The notes beneath the pieces are model-generated. The model was given only the letters and a program-made list of their open reading frames with translations, searched no databases and had not been told where the DNA came from. The translations under genes were made by a program, and so were the position numbers. DNA of 64,000 nt from Desulfofundulus kuznetsovii DSM 6115 (GTDB lineage Bacteria; Bacillota; Desulfotomaculia; Desulfotomaculales; Desulfovirgulaceae): NCBI RefSeq assembly GCF_000214705.1, contig NC_015573.1, forward strand, positions 322,501 through 386,500, in the 5' to 3' direction. Below are positions 45,660-55,853 of the stretch, in pieces. Numbering within the stretch: position 1 is the first letter of the stretch; the number at the start of each line of letters is the position of its first letter.

Positions 45660-48600
45660 ATGCCCAGGCGAAAGGACATCAAAAAAGTGCTGGTCATCGG
45701 CTCCGGCCCCATCATTATCGGCCAGGCCGCGGAATTTGACTATGCCGGCACCCAGGCCTGCCGGGCCCTCAAAGAGGAAGGGGTTCAGGTGGTGCTGGTG
45801 AATTCCAACCCGGCCACCATCATGACCGATAGCCACATGGCCGACCAGATCTATATCGAACCCCTCACCTGGCAGGCCGTGGCCCGCATAATCGAACGGG
45901 AGCGGCCCCAGGGCCTGCTACCCACCCTGGGCGGTCAAACGGGGTTGAATCTGGCCGTGGAACTGGCCCGGCAAGGGGTGCTGGAAAAATACGGCGTGGA
46001 ATTGCTGGGCACTTCCCTGGACAGCATCCGCCGGGCTGAGGACCGGGAGCTGTTCAAGGAAACCATGCTGGCCATAGGCGAGCCGGTGCCCCCCAGCACC
46101 ACGGTCACCAGCGTGGAGCAGGCCCTGGAGTTTGCCCGGGAAACCGGTTACCCCCTGATCGTCCGGCCCGCCTACACCCTGGGCGGTACCGGGGGCGGCA
46201 TGGCCACAGGCCCGCGGGAGCTGGAGGCCATCGTCCACCGGGGGCTGGTGATGAGCCCCATCGGCCAGGTGCTGCTGGAAAAGAGCGTGGCCGGCTGGAA
46301 GGAAATAGAGTACGAAGTGATGCGGGACGGGGCCGACAACTGCATCACCATCTGCAACATGGAAAACATCGACCCCATCGGCATCCACACCGGGGACAGC
46401 ATCGTGGTGGCCCCATCCCAGACCCTGGCTGACAAGGAATACCAGCTGTTGCGTTCCGCCGCCCTGAAGATCATCCGGGCCTTGAAGGTGGAAGGGGGTT
46501 GCAACGTCCAGTTTGCCCTGGACCCGGAAAGCTTCCGCTATTACGTGATTGAGGTCAACCCCCGGGTGAGCCGTTCCAGCGCCCTGGCCTCCAAGGCCAC
46601 CGGTTATCCCATAGCCCGCACGGCGGCCAAGATAGCCATCGGCCTGAGGCTGGACGAGATTATCAACCCGGTGACGGGGAAAACCTGCGCCTGCTTTGAG
46701 CCGGCCCTGGATTACGTGGTGGTCAAGATACCCCGCTGGCCCTTTGACAAGTTCAGCAGCGCGGATCGCACCCTGGGTACCCAGATGAAGGCCACCGGCG
46801 AGGTAATGGCCATCGACCGCACCTTTGAAGGGGCCCTGCTCAAAGCGGTGCGCTCCCTGGAAATTGGCGTGGACAGCCTGCAGTGGAAGGGCTCGGGCAG
46901 CTGGAGCGAAATGGAGCTGCAGCAGCTGCTTTCCCGTCCCAACGACCTGCGCTTGTTTGCCATTGCCGAAGCCTTCCGCCGGGCCTGGGCCATGCGGGAA
47001 ATCTTTCAACTGACGGCCATAGACTACTTCTTCCTGGAGAAAATAAAAAACATCGTGGTTCTGGAAGGAGAGCTGCGGGCGGCCGGGGACAACCCACCCC
47101 CCGGGTTGCTGCGGCGGGCCAAGGCCTGCGGTTTTGCCGACAGCCATATCGGCCGCCTGACCGGTCTGGATTTTGACCGGGTGCGGGCGTTGCGAAAAGA
47201 GTACGGCATTGTCCCGGCCTACAAGATGGTGGATACCTGTGCCGCGGAATTTGAGGCCGCCACCCCCTATTACTATTCCACCTACGACACTGTGGATGAG
47301 GTTGCGGTGTCTTCCCGGCCTAAAGTGATCGTCCTCGGTTCGGGGCCCATCCGCATCGGCCAGGGTATCGAATTTGATTACTGTTCGGTTCACTCCGTGT
47401 GGGGTTTGCAGGCCGAAGGGGTGGAGGCCATCATCATCAACAACAACCCGGAGACGGTGAGCACCGATTTTGATACCGCCGACCGGCTTTATTTTGAGCC
47501 CCTGACCCTGGAGGACGTCCTCAATGTTGTGGAGAAGGAGAAGCCCCTGGGGGTGATCGTCCAGTTCGGCGGCCAGACGGCCATCAACCTGGCCGGGGAG
47601 CTGGCCGCCCGGGGGGTGAAGGTGCTGGGCACGCCGGTAGAATCCATTGACACTGCCGAGGACCGGGAAAAATTCAGCGCCCTTTTGTCCCGCCTGGGCA
47701 TTCCCCAGACCGAGGGGGGCACTGCCTTTGCCGTGGAACAGGCCCGGCAAATTGCCGAGAGCCTGGGTTACCCGGTGCTGGTGCGGCCTTCCTACGTGCT
47801 GGGCGGGCGGGCCATGGAGATTGTCCACAACACTCCGGAACTGCTAAAATATATGGAAACGGCGGTGCAGGTTTCACCGCGCCACCCGGTGCTGATCGAC
47901 AAGTACATCCGGGGCCGGGAAGTGGAGATCGACGGCATAGGGGACGGCAGGGATATTTTCATCCCCGGCATTATGGAGCACATCGAGCGGGCCGGGGTGC
48001 ATTCGGGGGACAGCATGGCAGTTTACCCGCCCCAGAACCTCACCCCGGCGCAAATAGAGCAGGTGGTGGACTACACCCTGCAGATTGGCCGGGCGCTGAA
48101 GGTGTGCGGGCTTTTAAACATCCAGTACGTGGTGGCCAGAGACGGCATCTATGTCCTGGAAGTGAACCCCCGGGCCTCCCGGACCGTGCCCATTTTGAGC
48201 AAGGTGACGGCCGTGCCCATGGTGCAGGTGGCCACCCGGGCCATGCTGGGCAAAAGGCTGGCCGAGCAGGGCTACGGGCCGGGCCTGGGCAGAATTTCGG
48301 ATTATGTAACTGTGAAGGCACCGGTCTTTTCCTTTGAAAAGCTGGGCGAGGTGGAAATTTCCCTGGGACCGGAAATGAAGTCCACCGGGGAGGTCATGGG
48401 GGTGGACCGTACTTTCCCCCGGGCACTTTACAAGGCCATGGTGGCCGCCGGTTTAAGTCCCTTTTCGGGTATAAACGGCACAAAATCGCCCGGTGGGTCT
48501 GCTCCTGCCGCGCCAAAAGCGGTGCTGGTTTCCCTGGCCGACCGGGACAAGGTCGAGGCGCTGCCCGTGATCCGCCAGTATGCCGCACTGGGTTACACTC

Positions 48601-48926
48601 TTTACGCCACCAGAGGAACAGCCAGGGCCATTGCCGCCGCCGGCATGCCCGTGCAGGAAGTGGAGGATGTGGCGGGCCTGTTGCGTTCGGGTACGGTGAA
48701 CCTGGTCATCAACACCCCCACCCGGGGCAAGCACCCTGCCCGGCCCGGCTTCCGCCTGCGCCGCACCGCCGCCGAATACCGGGTGCCCTGCCTGACGTCC
48801 CTGGATACCGCCCGGGCGCTGGCAACGGTGCTGCAGTGCCTGAAGCAGGGGGAGGAGCCGGACCCGGTAAGCGTGCTGGAATTTACCGCGGGAATGCTGG
48901 CGCGGGAACGTGAGGCCTTGCCGTGA
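45660..48926 (+). CDS. carB: carbamoyl-phosphate synthase large subunit
   Basis: Makes carbamoyl phosphate from bicarbonate, ammonia and two ATP. It has 1088 residues with two homologous ATP-grasp halves ([20 protein letters not shown] at the first, [20 protein letters not shown] at the second) and a C-terminal MGS-like allosteric domain. Each half keeps its Asn-Pro-Arg metal site ([37 protein letters not shown]). The small glutaminase subunit carA, usually next to it, is not in the window. Placement between argD and argF marks it as the arginine-dedicated copy. Confidence 0.96.
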   Translation: MPRRKDIKKVLVIGSGPIIIGQAAEFDYAGTQACRALKEEGVQVVLVNSNPATIMTDSHMADQIYIEPLTWQAVARIIERERPQGLLPTLGGQTGLNLAVELARQGVLEKYGVELLGTSLDSIRRAEDRELFKETMLAIGEPVPPSTTVTSVEQALEFARETGYPLIVRPAYTLGGTGGGMATGPRELEAIVHRGLVMSPIGQVLLEKSVAGWKEIEYEVMRDGADNCITICNMENIDPIGIHTGDSIVVAPSQTLADKEYQLLRSAALKIIRALKVEGGCNVQFALDPESFRYYVIEVNPRVSRSSALASKATGYPIARTAAKIAIGLRLDEIINPVTGKTCACFEPALDYVVVKIPRWPFDKFSSADRTLGTQMKATGEVMAIDRTFEGALLKAVRSLEIGVDSLQWKGSGSWSEMELQQLLSRPNDLRLFAIAEAFRRAWAMREIFQLTAIDYFFLEKIKNIVVLEGELRAAGDNPPPGLLRRAKACGFADSHIGRLTGLDFDRVRALRKEYGIVPAYKMVDTCAAEFEAATPYYYSTYDTVDEVAVSSRPKVIVLGSGPIRIGQGIEFDYCSVHSVWGLQAEGVEAIIINNNPETVSTDFDTADRLYFEPLTLEDVLNVVEKEKPLGVIVQFGGQTAINLAGELAARGVKVLGTPVESIDTAEDREKFSALLSRLGIPQTEGGTAFAVEQARQIAESLGYPVLVRPSYVLGGRAMEIVHNTPELLKYMETAVQVSPRHPVLIDKYIRGREVEIDGIGDGRDIFIPGIMEHIERAGVHSGDSMAVYPPQNLTPAQIEQVVDYTLQIGRALKVCGLLNIQYVVARDGIYVLEVNPRASRTVPILSKVTAVPMVQVATRAMLGKRLAEQGYGPGLGRISDYVTVKAPVFSFEKLGEVEISLGPEMKSTGEVMGVDRTFPRALYKAMVAAGLSPFSGINGTKSPGGSAPAAPKAVLVSLADRDKVEALPVIRQYAALGYTLYATRGTARAIAAAGMPVQEVEDVAGLLRSGTVNLVINTPTRGKHPARPGFRLRRTAAEYRVPCLTSLDTARALATVLQCLKQGEEPDPVSVLEFTAGMLAREREALP

Positions 48927-48944
48927 CTCCGTTATCCTTATGTG

Positions 48945-48967
48945 TTAAATGTTCAGTAAAACCGAAC
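48945..48967 (+). repeat. solo end of the MITE-like repeat
   Basis: TTAAATGTTCAGTAAAACCG in the 63-bp gap between carB and argF matches the terminal motif of copies A and D and the element at 8251, without a partner end. It may be a deletion scar or a chance half-site. Confidence 0.5.
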
Positions 48968-48989
48968 CTGTAAAGGAAGGGATAATCCA

Positions 48990-49925
48990 GTGAAGGAAAA
49001 TTTTAAAGGCCGGGATCTTCTCTCCCTGCATGATTTCACTCCGGAAGAGATTATGACCATCCTGGACCTGGCCGATGATCTGAAGTCCAAACAAAAAAGG
49101 GGTATTCCCCACCCTTACCTGGCCGGGAAGACCCTGGGCATGATCTTTCAAAAATCGTCCACCCGCACCCGGGTTTCCTTTGAAGTGGCCATGTACCAGC
49201 TGGGGGGCTACGCCCTGTACCTCAATGCCAGCGACCTGCAGCTGGGCCGGGGGGAGTCAATTGCCGACACCGCCCGGGTGCTTTCCCGCTACGTGGACGG
49301 GATTATGATCCGCACCTATGCCCAGGCGGATGTGGAGGAACTGGCCCGTTACGCCGACATCCCGGTGATCAACGGCCTGACCGACCTGCTGCACCCGTGC
49401 CAGATCCTGGCCGATTTGCAGACCATCCGGGAGCATAAAGGCAGGCTGGCCGGCTTGAAGCTGGCCTATGTCGGGGACGGCAACAACATCTGTCACTCCC
49501 TGCTTTTCGGCTGCGCCAAAACGGGCATGCACATCAGCGTGGCCTCACCCCCCGGCTACCAGCCCAGGGCGGAAATTGTGGAGGCGGCCAGGGCCGACGC
49601 TTTGTCAACCGGCAGCCGCATCGAAATTCTTACCGATCCGGTGGCGGCGGTTGCGGGGGCGGATGTGGTGGTCACCGATGTCTGGGCCAGCATGGGACAG
49701 GAACAGGAAAGTGAACAGCGAAAGAAGGTTTTTGCCCCCTACCAGGTGAACGAAGAACTGGTGCGCCACGCCAGGCCGGACTTTATCTTCCTGCACTGCC
49801 TGCCGGCCCACCGGGGTGAAGAAGTAACGGCGGAAGTCATCGACGGACCCCACTCGGTGGTCTGGGACGAGGCGGAAAACCGCCTGCATGCCCAGAAGGC
49901 CGTACTGGCCCTGGTGATGGCGTGA
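48990..49925 (+). CDS. argF: ornithine carbamoyltransferase
   Basis: Joins carbamoyl phosphate and ornithine to citrulline; 311 residues. The carbamoyl-phosphate loop [11 protein letters not shown] and the ornithine-binding site [18 protein letters not shown] are present, as are DVWASMGQE and [11 protein letters not shown], giving the catalytic Cys. GTG start after AAGGAAGGG. Functions directly after CarB and before ArgG. Confidence 0.96.
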   Translation: MKENFKGRDLLSLHDFTPEEIMTILDLADDLKSKQKRGIPHPYLAGKTLGMIFQKSSTRTRVSFEVAMYQLGGYALYLNASDLQLGRGESIADTARVLSRYVDGIMIRTYAQADVEELARYADIPVINGLTDLLHPCQILADLQTIREHKGRLAGLKLAYVGDGNNICHSLLFGCAKTGMHISVASPPGYQPRAEIVEAARADALSTGSRIEILTDPVAAVAGADVVVTDVWASMGQEQESEQRKKVFAPYQVNEELVRHARPDFIFLHCLPAHRGEEVTAEVIDGPHSVVWDEAENRLHAQKAVLALVMA

Positions 49926-49926
49926 T

Positions 49927-50109
49927 ATGTTCCGGATTACACGCATGCCGCTCATCCTGGCCCTGCTGGGGGGCGCGGGCATTGTGGCCCTGGCTTTCAT
50001 CAAGCGGGACTTTGTCCACCTGCCCATCCAGCTGGGCGCCTGGTTTACCGGCATAACCCTGGGCTGGGCCGTCATGTATTTGCTATGGCTGAGGAGAAAG
50101 GAGCGTTAG
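49927..50109 (+). CDS. small two-helix membrane protein between argF and argG
   Basis: A 60-residue protein with two hydrophobic helices ([16 protein letters not shown] and [16 protein letters not shown]) separated by KRDFVHLPI, ending in basic RRKER. The ATG lies one base after the argF stop, and the stop is one base before argG, so it is translationally embedded in the operon. I do not recognise the family. It could be an ATP-synthase-I-like or regulatory small protein; no function is claimed. Confidence 0.7.
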   Translation: MFRITRMPLILALLGGAGIVALAFIKRDFVHLPIQLGAWFTGITLGWAVMYLLWLRRKER

Positions 50110-50110
50110 T

Positions 50111-51322
50111 ATGAAAAAAGTAGTGCTTGCCTATTCGGGGGGTCTGGATACATCCATCATCATTCCCTGGCTCAAAGAAAATTACGGCTACGAAGTCATT
50201 GCCATGGTGGCCGACCTGGGGCAGGGGGAGGAACTGGCCCCGCTGGAGGAAAAGGCCATTAAAAGCGGTGCCAGCAAGATCTATATTGAGGACGTAAAGC
50301 GGGAATTTGTAGAAGAGTACATTTTCCCCACCTTACGGGCGGGGGCCGTTTACGAAGGCAAGTACCTTCTGGGCACCTCCATGGCCCGCCCTTTGATTGC
50401 CAAAAAGCTGGTGGAGGTGGCCGAAAGGGAAGGGGCGGAGGCCGTGGCCCACGGAGCCACCGGCAAGGGGAACGATCAGGTGCGCTTTGAGCTTTCGGTG
50501 AAAGCGCTGAATCCCGACCTCAAGATTATCGCCCCCTGGCGCGAATGGGACATCCGTTCCCGGGAGGATGCCATTGACTACGCCCAGGCCCGGGGGATTC
50601 CCGTTCCCGTGACCAGGGAACGCCCTTACAGCATGGACCGCAACATCTGGCACTTGAGTCACGAAGGAGGGGACCTGGAGGACCCCGCCAAGGAACCGCC
50701 CGCCGACGTGCTCCTGCTGACCACGCCGCCGGAAAAGGCTCCGGACCGGCCCACTTACGTGGAAATTTATTTTGAAAAGGGCATTCCCAGGAAAGTAAAC
50801 GGGGAATCCCTGGACCCGGTGGCGCTGGTGGAAAAGTTAAATGCCCTGGGGGGCGCCAACGGTATAGGTGTGGTGGATATGGTGGAAAACCGCCTGGTGG
50901 GGATGAAGTCCCGCGGTGTTTACGAAACCCCCGGTGGTACCATCCTCTACCTGGCCCACCGGGAGCTGGAAAGTATATGTCTTGACCGGATGACCATGCA
51001 TTTCAAAGAACTGGTGGCCGCCCGTTATGCCGAGCTGGTGTATGACGGCGTGTGGTTCTCTCCTTTACGGGAAGCCCTGGATGCCTTTGTAGAGGTGACC
51101 CAGCGTACGGTAACCGGTACGGTGCGCATGAAGCTCTACAAGGGTAACTGCACCCCCGCGGGGGTTAGCTCGCCCTATTCACTCTACAATCCGGAACTGG
51201 CCACCTTCAGCCGGGATGAGATTTACAACCAGGCCGATGCTGCCGGGTTTATCAATCTTTTCGGTTTGCCGTTAAAGGTGCGGGCGTTGATGGAAAAGAA
51301 GGCGGGGCTCCGGGAGCCTTGA
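50111..51322 (+). CDS. argG: argininosuccinate synthase
   Basis: Condenses citrulline and aspartate using ATP; 403 residues. PP-loop AYSGGLDTS near the N-terminus, [15 protein letters not shown] for citrulline/aspartate binding and [19 protein letters not shown] are diagnostic. AAAGGAG precedes the ATG. The argH lyase gene that usually follows is not found; the next genes are DUF433/DUF5615, so the final step must be encoded elsewhere. Confidence 0.97.
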   Translation: MKKVVLAYSGGLDTSIIIPWLKENYGYEVIAMVADLGQGEELAPLEEKAIKSGASKIYIEDVKREFVEEYIFPTLRAGAVYEGKYLLGTSMARPLIAKKLVEVAEREGAEAVAHGATGKGNDQVRFELSVKALNPDLKIIAPWREWDIRSREDAIDYAQARGIPVPVTRERPYSMDRNIWHLSHEGGDLEDPAKEPPADVLLLTTPPEKAPDRPTYVEIYFEKGIPRKVNGESLDPVALVEKLNALGGANGIGVVDMVENRLVGMKSRGVYETPGGTILYLAHRELESICLDRMTMHFKELVAARYAELVYDGVWFSPLREALDAFVEVTQRTVTGTVRMKLYKGNCTPAGVSSPYSLYNPELATFSRDEIYNQADAAGFINLFGLPLKVRALMEKKAGLREP

Positions 51323-51442
51323 TTTTACCTGGCTTCGGGATTGTGTCAAAACCTGGATCACAACGAGCGTTCAAGTCTGTTGCCGGACAGGACTAACCCT
51401 GTTAAACTAAAAACAGGACTGTACACAGGGGAAGGTGCGGAG

Positions 51443-51697
51443 ATGAAAGAAAGGGAGGAACTTCTGCAACGTATTACCGTCAATCCTGCCATTTTTCAAG
51501 GGAAGCCTATTATTCGGGGCATGCGTATCAAAGTAGAGAACGTGCTGGCTCTCCTGGAACAGGGTGTGACGGTACAGGATATCCTGGAGGACTATCCTGA
51601 ACTGGAGCCGGACGACATCAGGGCCTGTATTGCTTATGCCAGGCACCTTGTGGCAAACGAGGATTTGAGCGCGGTCCGCGTGGAGGCGGCTCAATGA
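51443..51697 (+). CDS. DUF433 family antitoxin-like protein
   Basis: An 84-residue protein of the DUF433 family: ITVNPAIFQGKPIIRGMRI, VENVLALLEQGVTVQDILEDYP and the closing ACIAYAR. Members are predicted antitoxins with an HTH-like fold, paired with PIN-like DUF5615 proteins. ATG 51443 overlaps nothing and its stop overlaps the next start by four bases (ATGA). Role as antitoxin is known only by association. Confidence 0.85.
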   Translation: MKEREELLQRITVNPAIFQGKPIIRGMRIKVENVLALLEQGVTVQDILEDYPELEPDDIRACIAYARHLVANEDLSAVRVEAAQ

Positions 51698-52053
51698 GGT
51701 TTCTTGTTGACGTTTGCGCTGGCAGTAAACTGGCCGGTTGGCTCCGTGAAATGGGCCATGACGTGGCGGAAGTGAAGAGCATAAACTACCGCATGGCCGA
51801 CGATGAGGTTATGGCGTGGGGAGCAAGAGAGCGACGGGTCATAATCACGCTGGACAAAGATTTCGGGCAACTCGCTGTGGCCACCGGAACGGCACGCGCC
51901 AGCATCGTTCGTTTGCCTGACATTCCTTTCGAGGAAAGGAAACGGGTTCTGGCCGCGGTGCTGGCCCGGTACAAGGAGGACTTGGAGAAGGGCAGCATTA
52001 TCACTGCGACCGAAAAACGTATAAGGGTGAGGAAACTTACCGCTAGATACTGA
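51694..52053 (+). CDS. DUF5615 PIN-like putative toxin
   Basis: A 119-residue Mut7-C/PIN-like protein. The N-terminal RFLVDVCAGSKLAGWLREMGHDV carries the first Asp, and VIITLDKDFGQLAV the second acidic pair, as in nuclease-type toxins. The gene follows and overlaps the DUF433 gene, the standard arrangement of this pair. It is closed by a terminator. A ribonuclease function is inferred from the fold. Confidence 0.85.
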   Translation: MRFLVDVCAGSKLAGWLREMGHDVAEVKSINYRMADDEVMAWGARERRVIITLDKDFGQLAVATGTARASIVRLPDIPFEERKRVLAAVLARYKEDLEKGSIITATEKRIRVRKLTARY

Positions 52054-52075
52054 GTGTCATTTTCCTGGGAGAAAA

Positions 52076-52100
52076 GCCGGGCGTAATGCCCGGTTTTTTC
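52076..52100 (+). terminator. terminator after DUF433/DUF5615 pair
   Basis: CCGGGC (52077-52082) pairs with GCCCGG (52088-52093), loop GTAAT, then six T. Confidence 0.88.
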
Positions 52101-52157
52101 TTGATTTTAATTTGAATATCTTGGGTACCTAAATTGGAGGAATGGGGTAAATATGTC

Positions 52158-52191
52158 TTGTTAAATTTTGAACGTACTGTATACTATACAG
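52158..52191 (+). promoter_or_regulatory. candidate promoter with palindromic operator
   Basis: TTGTTA (52158-52163) and TATACT (52180-52185) are 16 bases apart, and a perfect palindrome CTGTATACTATACAG (52177-52191) covers the -10 region. A repressor at this site would control the next two genes. The spacing of 16 and imperfect -35 make it tentative. Confidence 0.5.
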
Positions 52192-52234
52192 AGAAGGGTT
52201 ATTTCACCTGAAAGGGAGAGGAAGGTGTAACCAG

Positions 52235-52606
52235 GTGTCCTCCAGGCCCCCCTTTGCTTCCCATTCATCTGAGCCGGTTCGCAGAGCCGAGGTAACCATT
52301 CGTTTATCCGAATTTGAAATCCCGCCCATGCAGGACGTGCTGCTGGTAGGGAAAAGGGCGCCCATTGGTCCGGAAGCGGTAAGACGGATGGTGGATGCCC
52401 TGACGCCGGATCAGTACGACATTATTTACCTGGACCACGAAATTTTCGAGGCAGCGGTGCTGAAAAGGTCATTATTGAAATTTCTTCCCCAGGAGAAATT
52501 TCTGCCGGTCATCCTGGAAGAGGGGATGAGGGTTGCTACAGAAAATACAGTGGTAAAAGCCCAGGTAAACATTGTGGTGCAGGTGAACAGGGCGGTGGAT
52601 TTATAG
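52235..52606 (+). CDS. hypothetical protein upstream of CBS-GGDEF gene
   Basis: A 123-residue protein that I do not recognise. It contains AEVTIRLSEFEIPPMQDVLLVGKRAPIGPEAVRRMVDALTPDQ-like sequence and a hydrophobic-alternating C-terminus (NTVVKAQVNIVVQVNRAV) suggesting beta strands, with no membrane segment. GTG start after GGAAGGTG. It overlaps the following gene by one base, so the two are co-translated and may act in one signalling pathway. Confidence 0.65.
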   Translation: MSSRPPFASHSSEPVRRAEVTIRLSEFEIPPMQDVLLVGKRAPIGPEAVRRMVDALTPDQYDIIYLDHEIFEAAVLKRSLLKFLPQEKFLPVILEEGMRVATENTVVKAQVNIVVQVNRAVDL

Positions 52607-53469
52607 TGTTTTGTGCAGGCGACATTATGCATAAAAATCCAGTCACTATTGGTCCTTTTGAAAGTGTCGGCCGGGCGGCGGCCCTGATGAACCAGCTCAA
52701 GATAGGTGGCCTCCCGGTGGTGGAAAAGGGAAAGCTTGTGGGTATTATAACCTCCAGGGATGTCAGGTACTGCCACCCCAACCGGCTGGTGGCCGATGCC
52801 ATGAGCAGGAATGTAGTTACCGTTTCGCCGGAATGTTCTTTTTGGGAAGCAAAGGAAACAATGGAAAGTCATGGGATTGAACGGCTGGTGGTGGTGAGGG
52901 ATGGGCGTACGGTGGGCATAATCACAAAATCCCGGCTTTATGCCGAGATAGGCAAACATGTGGACGCCCTTACAGGCCTGAACCGGGCCGAGTTCCTGCA
53001 GCATAAAGCGGCGGAGTTATTGCAGAGCGGGCAGGAGATTACCATTATTTTTTTAGACCTGGACAACTTCGGGACGATAGACAAAGAGTTCGGTCACGTT
53101 ATCGGGGATGAGATTTTGCAGCAGGTAGGAAAAATTTTAAAAAGCGTCATCGCCGAAGGGCTTGATTACCTGTGCCGCTATGCGGGCGATGAGTTTGCGG
53201 TGGTTACCGTCAGGCCGCTGGAAGAAGCGAAACAGTTGTCCTGGCAGATGATAAAAGCGCTTGCCGATGCCAGATGGCCGCAGGGAATAAAGGTTACCGC
53301 ATCGGCAGGCGTGGCCGGCGGGCGGCGGTCACGGGTGCGTGGGGAGCCCAATGGCACCCGCAACGTACGGGATCTGATTAATCTCGCCAGTTTGGCCTCC
53401 ACCAAGGCAAAAAGAGAAAAACGCCCGGTGGTTGTAGCCGGGTGGGTGGAACTGGAAGAGGTGGGATAA
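52606..53469 (+). CDS. CBS-pair and GGDEF domain protein
   Basis: A 287-residue signalling protein. Two CBS motifs (MHKNPVTIGPFESVGRAAALM and MSRNVVTVSPECSFWEAKETM) span about 5-120 and probably bind an adenosyl ligand. A GGDEF domain follows (DALTGLNRAEF to SAGVAG) with the signature as AGDEF in CRYAGDEFAVV. Many AGDEF proteins are active diguanylate cyclases. The domain is short and has FLDLDNFGTIDKEFGH for metal binding. Its ligand and output are unknown. Confidence 0.87.
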   Translation: MFCAGDIMHKNPVTIGPFESVGRAAALMNQLKIGGLPVVEKGKLVGIITSRDVRYCHPNRLVADAMSRNVVTVSPECSFWEAKETMESHGIERLVVVRDGRTVGIITKSRLYAEIGKHVDALTGLNRAEFLQHKAAELLQSGQEITIIFLDLDNFGTIDKEFGHVIGDEILQQVGKILKSVIAEGLDYLCRYAGDEFAVVTVRPLEEAKQLSWQMIKALADARWPQGIKVTASAGVAGGRRSRVRGEPNGTRNVRDLINLASLASTKAKREKRPVVVAGWVELEEVG

Positions 53470-53580
53470 GAGCCTGCCTTTAATTTTAATCGTGAAAAAG
53501 TAAGCCTGCATATAAACCTGAAGGTTAAACCTCTAATTTTGGGGAGCCGGAAATGCCGTGGAAAGGTTGCCGGCAGCTTT

Positions 53581-53829
53581 TCATTGCTGGTTTGCACGGA
53601 AGAGTTTTTTGTACCGTTCCGGGTAGTTGCGGGGAGGGTCCAGCTCCCGCAGGGTCTTGACAATATTTTCTATACTCTCCCCGGAACTCAACAGATGAAA
53701 CAAGGTTCTTTCATTCACATAAACGCTGCTGCCGTCCTGGAATTGAACAAGGTACTTGCTCGTCCCCGGCACAGGGGTAGCCTTAATACCGGCTTCAGCA
53801 AAAAACTTGAAATTTTGTACAAGTGCCAT
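53581..53829 (-). CDS. small hypothetical protein
   Basis: An 82-residue product with a beta-rich N-terminal half (ATPVPGTSKYLVQFQDGSSVYVNERTLFHLL) and a helical tail ending RYKKLFRANQQ. No known family is recognised. It is the only leftward gene in this part and converges with the CBS-GGDEF gene. The start has GGAGGTGGCACC upstream on its strand, a good ribosome site, which supports it as real. Confidence 0.6.
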   Translation of the reverse strand: MALVQNFKFFAEAGIKATPVPGTSKYLVQFQDGSSVYVNERTLFHLLSSGESIENIVKTLRELDPPRNYPERYKKLFRANQQ

Positions 53830-54240
53830 GGTGCCACCTCCAACGGGGGGTTTATGAGTTTTATCATACGCATTCTTTGCGAAAAAGGAATTCTCTTGCG
53901 CCCAATAAACTAAATTGGCCTTTTTCCGGTGATTGTGAAACGTTAGCCTTATTGCAAGATGTATGCACTGGCGTCCCCGTTGTTCACCACGCTTTCACTG
54001 TCCACCCTGGCCGGGGGATGCCGGGAATAATTATCTTAACTATAATTTTAGCATATGGCTCCTAAAAAGCAAGCTTATTTGTGAAAAAAATCTCAAGTTC
54101 TTCCGAGTGCTAAAATTTGTTATGTTAACATAAAATTAAACTTTACGATAGCCAACCAACACAAATGATAAAAGGGGTTTTCCCCGTTCATGGAGAATAT
54201 CAATATGGTTACTTTCTGGTAATAACGATGAGGTGGGGAA
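53830..54240. other. 410-bp intergenic region
   Basis: No gene or RNA family is evident. The right half is AT-rich and contains a perfect palindrome, TTATGTTAACATAA (54120-54133), which might be an operator for the zinc phospholipase gene, and a GTGGGGAA ribosome site just before 54241. Confidence 0.4.
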
Positions 54241-54939
54241 ATGAAAGTTCATGTTGCCAGGTGGACCCATCCGGTGGCCGCTGCCTCCCGCTATTTGTTT
54301 TCCATACACCTTCCCTTACAGGTACTGGGAGCCAGTGATACCCATGTTTTTTGCAATGAACAGGGGCGGGTCATTCTTTACCACGACGGCCACAGGGAGT
54401 GTGCCCGGTTAATCAACCGGTTTGCCGCCCAACTGGATGCGGGGGTCACCTGGGCAGACCGGGGCCTGCGCAGCACCACCCATCATTTTGATCCCCGGCG
54501 GGGGGTGGGGGTGTGGGCGTGGGCAAATGCCGCCCAGAAATGCAGGCAGTACTTCGACAGGGCGCTATTGTTCTGGCGCCGGGGAAAATATCGCAAGTCT
54601 TTATTCATGCTCGGTGCAGCCGTACATCTGGTGCAGGATGCCTGTGTACCCCATCACGCCTGCTGCCAGCTCTTTGACGGGCACCTGGATTATGAAAAGT
54701 GGGTTAAGGGGCGAAAGCATTATTACCGCGTGGGCTCGGGAGGCCTGTACCACCTTGGCCACACTCCTGAAGAATGGGTGGCGGCCAATGCCTGGGAGGC
54801 CAGGGAATATTATCCCCTGGTCCGGGCCCCCGCCGATGAAGAAAGTTACCACCAGGCCACGAGCATCCTCCTTCCCCGGGCCCAGCGTTCTACGGCCGGG
54901 TTTTTGCTCTTTTTTTACCGGCACATACAGCAGCGGTGA
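54241..54939 (+). CDS. zinc-dependent phospholipase C-like protein
   Basis: A 232-residue protein of the zinc-dependent phospholipase C/nuclease P1 fold. Metal ligands are visible in the pattern: TTHHFDPRRGVGVWAWANAA, LGAAVHLVQDACVPHHA and a later FDGHLDYEKW. There is no secretion signal at the N-terminus (MKVHVARWTHPVAA), unlike secreted homologues, so it probably acts in the cytoplasm or in a developmental setting. Substrate unknown. Confidence 0.82.
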   Translation: MKVHVARWTHPVAAASRYLFSIHLPLQVLGASDTHVFCNEQGRVILYHDGHRECARLINRFAAQLDAGVTWADRGLRSTTHHFDPRRGVGVWAWANAAQKCRQYFDRALLFWRRGKYRKSLFMLGAAVHLVQDACVPHHACCQLFDGHLDYEKWVKGRKHYYRVGSGGLYHLGHTPEEWVAANAWEAREYYPLVRAPADEESYHQATSILLPRAQRSTAGFLLFFYRHIQQR

Positions 54940-55023
54940 TAGCAGCAGCCGTACATGCTGCTTTTGTATGATCTTCAGGGCCGGCGGTCATAATAACGGG
55001 AAAGAAAGGCGGGAGTGATGGTG

Positions 55024-55419
55024 ATGCAGCTTTCTCCAGGGGAGCGCTCCATCCTGGCCTACTTTCCTTCCAGCACCAGAGCCCGGCGGGCCATGGAAGA
55101 ATTGAGATCTGCCGGCTATGGTACCGTCAGCCTGGACCGGGTGTCCCGCTTTGGGGTGGAGGACGATGCGGAAATCAATAATCCCATCGCCGGCCGGGCG
55201 GAAACCATTACCGGGTTGACCCTTTTTTCTGCCGGTACCGACAGCCTGTCCAACAGCGAGTCCCGGGTCCTCAAGGCGGCGGATCCCTCGGTGAGCGGCA
55301 TGGCCGCCCATGATTACGGCACGGCGGGGGGCCGGGCGTTTCTCGTAACGGTTGTTACCAGTGAAGACAAGGTCCAGGGAGCCGTGGACATACTGGAAAA
55401 ACACGGGGCGCAGGTTTAA
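55024..55419 (+). CDS. hypothetical protein, ferredoxin-fold-like repeats
   Basis: A 131-residue protein starting MQLSPGERSILAYFPSSTRA. The alternation YFPSSTRARRAMEELRSAGYGTVSLDRVSRF and a closing VTVVTSEDKVQGAVDILEKHGAQV resemble general-stress-protein 17M-type or YlmH-like small folds, but I cannot assign a family. Several start codons (55015, 55018, 55024) are possible; 55024 best fits the GGGAG site. It precedes a 72-residue gene by 13 bases. Confidence 0.65.
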   Translation: MQLSPGERSILAYFPSSTRARRAMEELRSAGYGTVSLDRVSRFGVEDDAEINNPIAGRAETITGLTLFSAGTDSLSNSESRVLKAADPSVSGMAAHDYGTAGGRAFLVTVVTSEDKVQGAVDILEKHGAQV

Positions 55420-55432
55420 GGGGGGTTGGGGC

Positions 55433-55651
55433 ATGGATCGCCGGAAAAAGGCCGGCCTTGAACAGCCGCGAAGCTTTGATGAAGCGGTGGAACGTATCCG
55501 GGAAAAGGTGGAAGCTCCCGTATTGTCGCCGGCGCAGGCGGCCCTGTGGCGTTCGGGTTGTATAAAGGGCTCCGATGAGGCCCTGGCCCTGCTGGAACAG
55601 GCCAGGCAGGACAAAAAAGAGGTTGTTCCGGGGATTAGCGATGAAATGTGA
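55433..55651 (+). CDS. small hypothetical protein
   Basis: A 72-residue charged protein with a predicted helical body (SFDEAVERIREKVEAP, SDEALALLEQARQDKKEV). No family recognised. GGGGGG lies upstream of the ATG. It ends immediately before a hairpin and appears to be co-transcribed with the preceding hypothetical gene. Confidence 0.55.
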   Translation: MDRRKKAGLEQPRSFDEAVERIREKVEAPVLSPAQAALWRSGCIKGSDEALALLEQARQDKKEVVPGISDEM

Positions 55652-55684
55652 GCGGGAGGCTTTGATCCTCCCGTTCCTGTTTTA
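55652..55684 (+). terminator. terminator after small hypothetical gene
   Basis: CGGGAGG (55653-55659) pairs with CCTCCCG (55667-55673), followed by TTCCTGTTTT. A second small hairpin CCAGCAACTGCTGG with TTTTT lies near 55795. Confidence 0.7.
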
Positions 55685-55853
55685 GGGTGTTAAATTTTTT
55701 TCTGATTGTTCGAAAGGCAGGAATAAAAGTCAGTCACGTCGAAGTTAAAGTTAAATATATTAGAAGTAGCAGCTTTAATCGTGTCAATGATGCCAGCAAC
55801 TGCTGGCCATTTTTGTTCTCCGTACATAACATTAAGTTCAGGGGGGTAGCGAA

